From assembly GCA_033064195.1 (NCBI GenBank), contig JARBJD010000017.1:372001-436000 (forward strand): a DNA stretch of 64,000 nt, in the 5' to 3' direction. A program made the translations under genes and the position numbers. Below, piece after piece: positions 56,802-64,000 of the stretch (the stretch's first letter is position 1; each line of letters opens with the position of its first letter). The notes beneath the pieces are model-generated. The model was not told where the DNA came from, made no database searches, and saw only the letters and a list, made by a program, of their open reading frames with translations. Origin of the DNA: Blattamonas nauphoetae (Eukaryota; Preaxostyla; Oxymonadida).

Positions 56802-59800
56802 TTAATCTTCTTGAAACAGTTTTTTCACTCTTCGGATGAGAGCAATCTCTTCCTCCTCAATCATGTCGTCAGCTTTTGCGCTCTTCACAAAGTCAATGAA
56901 GTCCTTCGTTAGTTCTTCAGAGCTCTCCTGCATCTTTTGAAGAAGGAAGCCAAACATCGTCGGTTCATATGGCTCGCAGTCTGGATGCTCAAGCTGTGGG
57001 TACGAGACGTCTAACATGGACGCAAGGAGGACAGCAAGTTGCTTGTCGGTGTCCTCTTCGTTGTCACTATCACCCACAACCTCTTTCAGGAATGATCCAA
57101 CGACGATCACATAGCCTTCAAGAACAGACATGTCTGACCCACTGACCTGTGCCATGTGTTCTGTCCCAGCCAATGGACTCCCTTGGATGAATCGTGGGAA
57201 GTCGGGCGCAAGATGACACCCATTGGAGAAGAGATCCACAATGCGCAGGCTGTGCTGCTGTGCAAAGAACGGGACAGTCTGAACGAGAAACTCAGTCACT
57301 TTCAGTCGCAGTTTGTCGAGGAGTTCGCTATCGTAGTCGAGAACAGGCTCATCCGGATCTGAGAAAGTGATGAAACGAAAAGAAAGAGGAACATACGCGA
57401 ACGGGCAGACTTTGGCGAGATATTCTTGGGAAGACAGAACATGACGAGTTGGACGGCGAGTGAGAAGGCAAATTGGTACGCGAGGAGCTCTCCCCTTGTT
57501 GTTGTGTCTATCTTGAGAGACGTGTTGACCTTGAATCGTGTCTGGGTGTACGCGTAGATGATCTCGAGATAGGACTGGGCAACAGCAAATGCCTCTGTTC
57601 TGCTCGCCGGCGGAGACAGTGCAAACGAGGAGTATGTTGAGGACACAATCAAAGACTGAATCTGTCCCAGGAAGGAGATCAGGTCGAAAGTTTCGTTCTC
57701 AGTCTGATCGCACAGAATATGCAAGATTGGGGCGAGTTGTTTGACTGTTTCAGCAGCTGACGTGAACACGTCAATGTTGGAAGGTTGAGCAAGGGCAGGA
57801 AAGACGAGAGGATTGAAGAAGGACGTAACGATGGCAGGGAGCATCCTCAATCCAGCAGTCAACTCCTCGCCGAGAGCAGGTGCTGCCGTGAGACTCGCTC
57901 CTTGTTCCATTTCTTGCTTCCATTTCCTCCATGTTCGTTTGTACTCGATTGCCAGAGTGTTGATGCAATGAGATAGACTGGCAAACACCGTTTCTCTGAG
58001 GCTCTCAAAATTGCCGTCATTCGCAACCGCTTTGCTCCATTGCTGAATGCGCTCCTCGGCTTCAGAGGTCGGCGTTTCTGGATCCATCCCAAGTGTTCTG
58101 ACTGAGCTAATCGCATTCGAAAGTGTGACCAGTGTTCCCAGAAATTCAGCGATGATCATCAGTTCCTCCCGGACACTCATCACGCTGTAGCAGATGTTGA
58201 TGAAGACTCCCTGCGAGTTTCGGGTGGAGTTGCGACTGCTGATGTACGAGATGATGGGAGGCTCTTGGAGCATTAATGAAGGAACGCGAGTGTTCTGACG
58301 ATTGTAGAAGTGGCAGAGAAGGATGCTAAGACCGCTCAAAGCCTGCTCGATTTTCGCATTCGCAAACTGTTGAGTGATTCCGAGCTGCTCGCGAGGGAGC
58401 GGTCGCACCCAATCGGTGAGGAGTGATCTGAACAGTTGGGCAACGACTGCTGAACAGTTCGGGTTGTTCTGAACGAGATTGCTGGCTGATCGGAGACATT
58501 GATCGGAAATGTCGAGTTCTGTGTCGTCATCTCTCTCCGCACAGGTGAAGAGATCAGTCAGGAGCGGCTCAACAATGTCTACGTAGGTATTTTGCAGCGG
58601 GAAGATGTGCAAGTGATCTGGAAGTGGCAACTCTGTGTCAATTTCCTGGAGAATACCATTCATCCTGTAGATCGCACTTGCTCCTTGATACATGATTCGA
58701 GGTGAAGGGTCGAACAAGAGACCATGAACGACTTGTAAGATCAACGCATGCCCTTCGTTTGTTCCGGCGAGGTAGGGATACCCAAATCCCACCACGCGAG
58801 CGAATGTGTGAGAGATTGTGTGAGCGAGGACACGTGGCATCAGGACCAACGATTGCCGATCAATGCACGCTTTGATGAAGTTGATGATGGAGAGAACGGG
58901 ATCTTTGGAGATGGTGATTTCGGCCTGCTCTCTTTTGGTTTCCTGGAAGTCGAGATGAAAGCGTTGTCGCTCGAGAAGAGTGGAGTCGGTCACATTGAAG
59001 GACTTCATTCGGATTTCACGATCTTTATAGGCAGTCTTCCGCTCCGACATTTCACCAGAAGAGACAGCAGCGAAGAGAGAGAGAAAAGCATCAATTGATA
59101 CACATTGGTCCATGCCATATTGTCCGTTGTTCAGCATTTCCATTCCTGTGTTGATCGCTGTTTCTCGGATCGGTTCGAGCATGAGCGACGCAGGTGCCAG
59201 GGTCCCTACAATTGGTGGTGCCGGGAATTCCATCACTTCTGTCTGTGCCTTTTCGTTTGCTGCGACAAAGTTGAGCATGAGCTCTGTGTCCGCCTGCCTC
59301 TTCCGTCGAGAGGATGTCATTTTCAGTTTTTTCGAGAGATGCTTGGCGAGGGTGAAGCTCATCATGTACTTGTCGTCCCCTTCGTAATCGAAGAATTCAT
59401 CAAAATCTCTGACGCTTCCCCCGTCTTGGAGGTGTTTGACATGTTTCATGCCATATTCGAGGGCTCGCAGAGACATCACCTCGAGGAGGACTTTGAAGAG
59501 ATCCATCGCACAAATGTCGGAGTAGTACAGAGACGTGACGGCCCCGCTGCCTTCCGGTGGGGGGAGGTGCGTGCCCGAGTCTTCAATGGCTGTGTCGTCT
59601 TCGTCCGAAAAGTGTTCGTACAGAGTGTCGATTTCGTGTTGGCAGAGTGTGTCCCAGAACTCGAGACTGAACTTGGCCGACGTGTCCCGAAGTTCGTACA
59701 CTTCATCTCCGACCGTGTCGCGGTTGCTGAGGAGGCACTCTCGCTGGAATCTGATTGTGTTTGTGATGATTTGGGACGTGATGGAGTAGACAAGAGGGAT

Positions 59801-60981
59801 GAACTCGGCGATCGGGTTGTAGTACAGCCTGCAAAGCATTTTGAGGCAGCTCAGAGCCTTTTGTTGGATGGTTCCCTGGATAACAGGATCTTGCGATGCC
59901 AAGAACTGGGAAATGTGAGTGTAAATTGGGTCTTCGATGGGGAGAGTGGCACCGAAAGCACAGCAGTAGGAAAGGACGATTGAGAAGAGGAGATTCCGAT
60001 CTGAATGTTGAGACAGATGTTTGGAGAGAAGCGGTGCAGCGTGATATAAAGCTTTCAAGGCCTCAACAACAATCTTGGGATTCAGGGGAGCTGTTGGGAG
60101 CTGCGTGAACGGGACCGAGCTGTTGAAATAGTTGAATTCGTTCGAGACAACAGGAGTGAACGGGTCAAGGCAGCCCAGAATGGCGGAGAGGAACAATGTG
60201 GAGTCCCGTTTCACGACTAGCATCTTTTTGACGCGACTTTCCTCGAGCTGTTGTCGAAGAAGAGTTATTTCGGCCTTTTCGCTCGCTTGGGCTGATGGGA
60301 GTGGAGCAGCTTCTTTTTGGTTATCATCATCTTCATCAGCAGTGGCATCTTCACAAAAGTATCCAATGACAATAAGACCTGCAATTTTTTGTGTCTCATT
60401 GCCATTTTGTATAATAGACGAGATATCAGGGCAGAATGACTCCCAAACTTTATTTGGGACTTCAATATGCGCAATTTCCGTAACAACCTGAGCAGCAACG
60501 GAAGATATATCAGGACTTGATGAAATAAGTGCATTTTGGGCCTGGATAAATGTAAAAGAGTGAAGTTGGACCTTTTGGCAGAGGATGCTTCTTTGCTCTT
60601 TGCTTAAGAATAAATACTTTCGTTGCAATGTTGCTGTGGTTTGAATCGAATGCTGTTGGAGAGGACGAAATGAAATTTGTGAGAGCGTTACATACAGTTG
60701 AAGAGATCTGATTCTTGAACTGAATGCCTGCCATTTTTCTTGTATCGACAGGAAGAGTATCATTACAGAAGATATCGAGTAAATTATTCAGTAAATATGG
60801 CTGAATCTCATGAATGATACAATATGTTCATACGTACGTTGTTTCGTTGTTGGACAGAGAATCAAGGGCTTCATTGGCCTGAGCCATTGTTTGTTGATCT
60901 AGATAAAAGAAGGGGCTGAAAACGACAGATAATCATACCCCCGCTCCCGGCAGCCTGGATGATTCCGAGGAGGTTTTCCAT
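56802..60981 (-). CDS. KPNB1: Importin beta (karyopherin-beta-1-like)
   Basis: Five exons (introns 60899-60938, 60801-60833, 60653-60695, 57359-57396), 1341 aa. The short 5' exons give MENLLGIIQAAGSG, RKMAGIQFKNQISST (family AAGLQLKN), then VAAQVVTEIAHIEVPNKVW and KIAGLIVIGYFCED, diagnostic of importin beta HEAT repeats 1-4. The rest is HEAT-like helical sequence, much longer than the usual ~870 aa, with acidic inserts (EDATADEDDDNQKE, YEHFSDEDDTA). It ends with a predicted acidic helix pair (DDMIEEEEIALI). It carries importin-alpha-bound or direct cargo through nuclear pores under Ran control. Later repeats are divergent, so another karyopherin-beta class cannot be excluded. Confidence 0.8.
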
Positions 60982-60994
60982 CGCGATCAGAACC
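60982..60994. promoter_or_regulatory. 13-base divergent start-to-start interval
   Basis: Separates the importin-beta ATG (minus) from the first good ATG of the C2/transglutaminase-like gene (plus). If the downstream Met codon at 61031 is the true start, the interval is 49 bases. Either way the 5' leaders must be tiny or overlap. Confidence 0.45.
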
Positions 60995-63900
60995 ATGGTC
61001 TCACGTCGTGACCGTCACCTCGTACCAGAAATGTCATCAGAGGACATTCCTCCACAGTCCACTGATCAAAACGATCCACCAATTCCAAATTCATCTGAAA
61101 AACCAATTGCGGAAGAAGATAATCCAGATGGAACAGATGCCAATGTTGAATACCAACCAGAGCACATTCCTGTCCAGTACATGTTTCGATTATGCGACAT
61201 CCAGATGTACAATGTCAAATCTTTTGATAGTACTGCATCTGATCCTTATCTCACATTTACTCTTGGTGGAAACTTCAAGATTGTGGACATGCGTCACGCG
61301 TCTGAATATTCTTTTGCAATCAATGACCTTCGCTTTTCTGATCATTTATCATGTAGGAACGGAAAACTTGAGGCAAAAGGAAGGAAAGGCCCCACTTTTC
61401 GCACCAAGACTGTGAAACATGTCTCGCCAAAGAGTAGAGGTATCACTAGCCTTTATCAAAATCACAACCATTCCCTCAGCCGTTTTTCCTGATGCTTGGA
61501 CAACATACTGGAAAGGTTCAGAGGAAGATCTCAAACAACAAGATCTTGTGATAAATGTCTCCTCTTTTCTTATCGTTAATCATTCTTCTTCATTGTGCCC
61601 CTTCTCCAACCAAAAGTGCTATGATTGGAATTGCATCAGACGGAATCAATGGATGGGATCCGCTCGTATTAATCTCTTTGACCTCGCAACAGGTTCCGTG
61701 ACTCGCTCTCAAATCCATCTTTATGAAAAGAAAGGAAAACGTCACGTTGCAAACGCTACACTTGATTTTGTTGCATATTTTCAGGAAGTACACATGTTTG
61801 AACTGAACTGTCATGATTGGCAATGCTTTAACCTTATCCCGCCAACTCCAGACGCTGAAATCTCACCATTTGTTTCAGTGAAGTTCATGGGTCTGCCTAC
61901 ACTCAAAGTAAAGACAGTGAGACGAGTTGTGTCCGAGTTCCAGCCAACGACAACATTTCCAGAATTTGAAGATATTGGAATCCTCCAGTTCGCAGGAATC
62001 CGAAGCGACTTCGAGAACGAAGACCTAAAGATCAAGGTGAAGGATTACGACTCATTAAACAAAACGCTAATTGGCTACACTTACCTTCCTCTGCGAGGCC
62101 TCCTGGACATTGGATTCTACGAATGCCAGCTCTCCACCAAAGACGCGGTCACAGGACGCATCAACGGATACATCGACGTTGTTTCTGTGCCTAATCTTCA
62201 CCAGACAAACGACAAGATTGTTCTCAAACCGCTCTACCGCTACCTCTGCGCCCACATCACAAGCTGCATCGATCTCGTCGCAAAGGACGACCAAGGATAC
62301 TCCTCGCCGTTTGTGACTGTCGAGTGGGATGGCGCTAAGCTGTCCACACGAGTCATCAAGAACGACCTCTGCCCCACATTCAACGAGACGCTGTTCTTCC
62401 CCATCAAACTCCCCGACACAGCCATCAAGCGCTCCTACATCCAACAGAAGGGCGACGTGAAGTTCTCTGTCTACGCATACTCCGCCGACGGTAACGACAT
62501 CCTCGGATCAACCAGCATCTCGCTGTACCAAATCACACACGCTGGGCTTGCTCCTGATCCTTACCGCGGAGGGCGGAAGACAAGAATGTTCAAAGCAAAC
62601 GAAGGCCTTCCGCTTCTGATTGGAGGGGAGAAAACGGAGAAGAACAGCATCATCATCTGCTCCGTGCACATCTCTCCTGACTTTCCCGACGAAGTGATCA
62701 TTCCACCGCAGCAGCCCAAGCGGAAGCACCTGATTCCACAAAGCTATCTGGACCACATGCTCGACTGGAAGAGCCATCTGCCTGTCTGGCTGTCTCGCAA
62801 CTCGCCGTACGAAATCGCTGCGACTAACAGCGAAGACAACGACTACCTTCTTTCGTGCTTCCTCACTCCAAACATCCCCATCCCCAAAGGCCTCCGTCAT
62901 CCTCGCCTGCTGATGCGGATGGTGTACAACATGATGTGGGCGACAGACGACAAACTGTTCGATGGAACGGCAATGCAGAAGAAGCGAATCTTTCTTTCAC
63001 CTCTCCACGCTTTGCAGATCAGGAAGGGCGACGACCAAGACCACTCTGTCCTCCTCTGCTCTCTCTTCCTTTCCATGGGCATCGACGCCTATCTCTGCAT
63101 GGGCACCACGAAACAAGGCAAACGGCACGTCTTTGTGATGACTCGGGAATTCGATGGGTGTGTCATCTTTTGGGAGACATCCCGAGGGACAGCTCACATC
63201 TGCCCGATGAGATGGACAGGCGTGGAAGGATGCCCGCCCGACTACATCCTCTTCCGAAACGAGCTCCTTGGATTGCGCATCCCTGTCCGCGGATCGATTG
63301 CAGCGTGGAGGAAGTGGAAGGAGTCTCAGTTCCAGAGGCAGCTGATGAAGAAGAAGGCTGATAAAAAGAAGAAGAGGGAGGAGTGGGAACGGAAACAAGC
63401 TGAAAAGCGAGGGGAGGAAGTCAATCCACTAGCGGAACAAGCGAACGATGACAGTAGCGGTCAGGAAATGGACGAGCTGGATGAAGGCGAGATGGAAGAG
63501 ATCGAGCTCGACGAAAACGACATCTTAGAACTCGATCGAGAGAAGAAACGAATCGAAGCTGAAATCAGAAGGGAGAAGGAGAAAGAACAGGCTGCGCTGG
63601 AACGGAAGAAGAAGTACGAAGAGAAGCAAATGGCAGACATCGACAAACAGAAGTTCATCATCGACGACGATTCAGACGAGGGAATGTCCTTGAACGTGTC
63701 GGAGCCGGATGTGAAAGAGTCCGCGGTGGAAGAGACTGAGTGGAAGGATGAGAAGAGAGTAGAAACAGCTTCGCTGATGACACTCCAGACGAAAACAACA
63801 CCCGACAACGCCACCATCCTCACGAAGGAAACAACAGACAACAAAACACTGCACTCCAAACACGCATCAAACAAAAGCGTCCCGACTCGATCACAAACAC

Positions 63901-64000
63901 CCACTGAACCAGCAGTTGTTCCGTCTGCCCAACCAGAAAGTGATAAACCCATTCCTGTTGCGAATAAGCCGAAGAAGAAGCGAAGAATGACAAACCTCAA
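60995..64000 (+). CDS. CC2D2A/CEP76-type C2 and transglutaminase-like ciliary protein (3' cut)
   Basis: Open to the window end; introns 61440-61479 and 61557-61616, at least 960 aa. C2-like domains: QYMFRLCDIQMYNVKSF..SDPYLTFTLG (~residue 50), EVHMFELNCHDWQCF..SPFVSVKFMG (~260), and RYLCAHITSCIDLVAKDD..SSPFVTVEWDG (~390). A transglutaminase-like domain follows: DHSVLLCSLFLSMGIDAYLC, KRHVFVMT and CVIFWETSRG align with the CC2D2A and CEP76 C-terminal domain (LLCNYFLSLG, YVLTW, IWNP). A long Lys/Glu coiled and Ser/Thr-rich tail continues past the edge. CC2D2A belongs to the ciliary transition zone and CEP76 to centrioles. Possible starts are 60959, 60995 and 61031. Confidence 0.75.

Noticed and set aside
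1-64000. Non-standard genetic code (TAA/TAG as Gln, known in some oxymonads)
   Set aside because: Recognised genes end at TAA, TAG or TGA at family-appropriate positions and need no internal reassigned stops.

Overview
This is nuclear DNA from a unicellular eukaryote. It has intron-containing protein genes on both strands, short gaps between genes, and no operons. About 60 introns can be read directly: GT..AG, mostly 29-70 bases, often starting GTATGN, with standard stop codons. The gene set (WNK kinase, Rab21, AP-4 epsilon, TBC1D20-like GAP, DIS3, importins alpha and beta, a CC2D2A/CEP76-type ciliary protein) fits a flagellate. Very short introns, decayed repetitive gene remnants and an odd desulfurase suggest an oxymonad-like (Preaxostyla) protist; that placement is inference and rests on no marker gene. 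No rRNA, tRNA, CRISPR array or viral element was recognised.

Layout. 1-22.5 kb is dense housekeeping sequence: the C-terminal part of a WNK-type kinase, eIF3h, Rab21, an importin-alpha-like protein, a ZNHIT2-type zinc-finger protein, a small coiled-coil gene, a CBM48 (AMPK-beta-type) protein, AP-4 epsilon, a glycosyltransferase-like protein with a Ser/Thr/Tyr/Gly-repeat tail, a long coiled-coil protein, and the splicing factor SYF2. 22.5-31.2 kb is a gene-poor accessory tract of decayed host multigene-family pieces, tandem repeats and a near-palindromic duplication. 31.2-32.8 kb is a WRNIP1/RarA AAA ATPase, and 33.0-35.4 kb is another broken gene. 36.0-43.5 kb holds a possible small membrane protein, a 355-base MITE, a TFIIB-like factor, TFIIE-alpha, a membrane-anchored molybdenum-cofactor-sulfurase-type desulfurase and a whole-looking 2.0-kb pogo/Tigger-like transposon. 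43.9-64 kb is dense again: an LCAT-type acyltransferase, a TBC1D20-like GAP, a ubiquitin-specific protease, DIS3, RRS1, an RRP46-type exosome subunit, importin beta and a C2/transglutaminase-like ciliary protein that runs off the end.

How genes work together. Several neighbours share a pathway: TFIIB-like and TFIIE-alpha (polymerase II initiation); DIS3, RRP46 and RRS1 (exosome and ribosome biogenesis). Importin alpha and beta are both in the window but far apart. Rab21, AP-4 and the TBC protein belong to membrane traffic. Three divergent pairs have start codons only 45, 45 and 13 bases apart, so their promoters must be shared or lie inside transcribed sequence.
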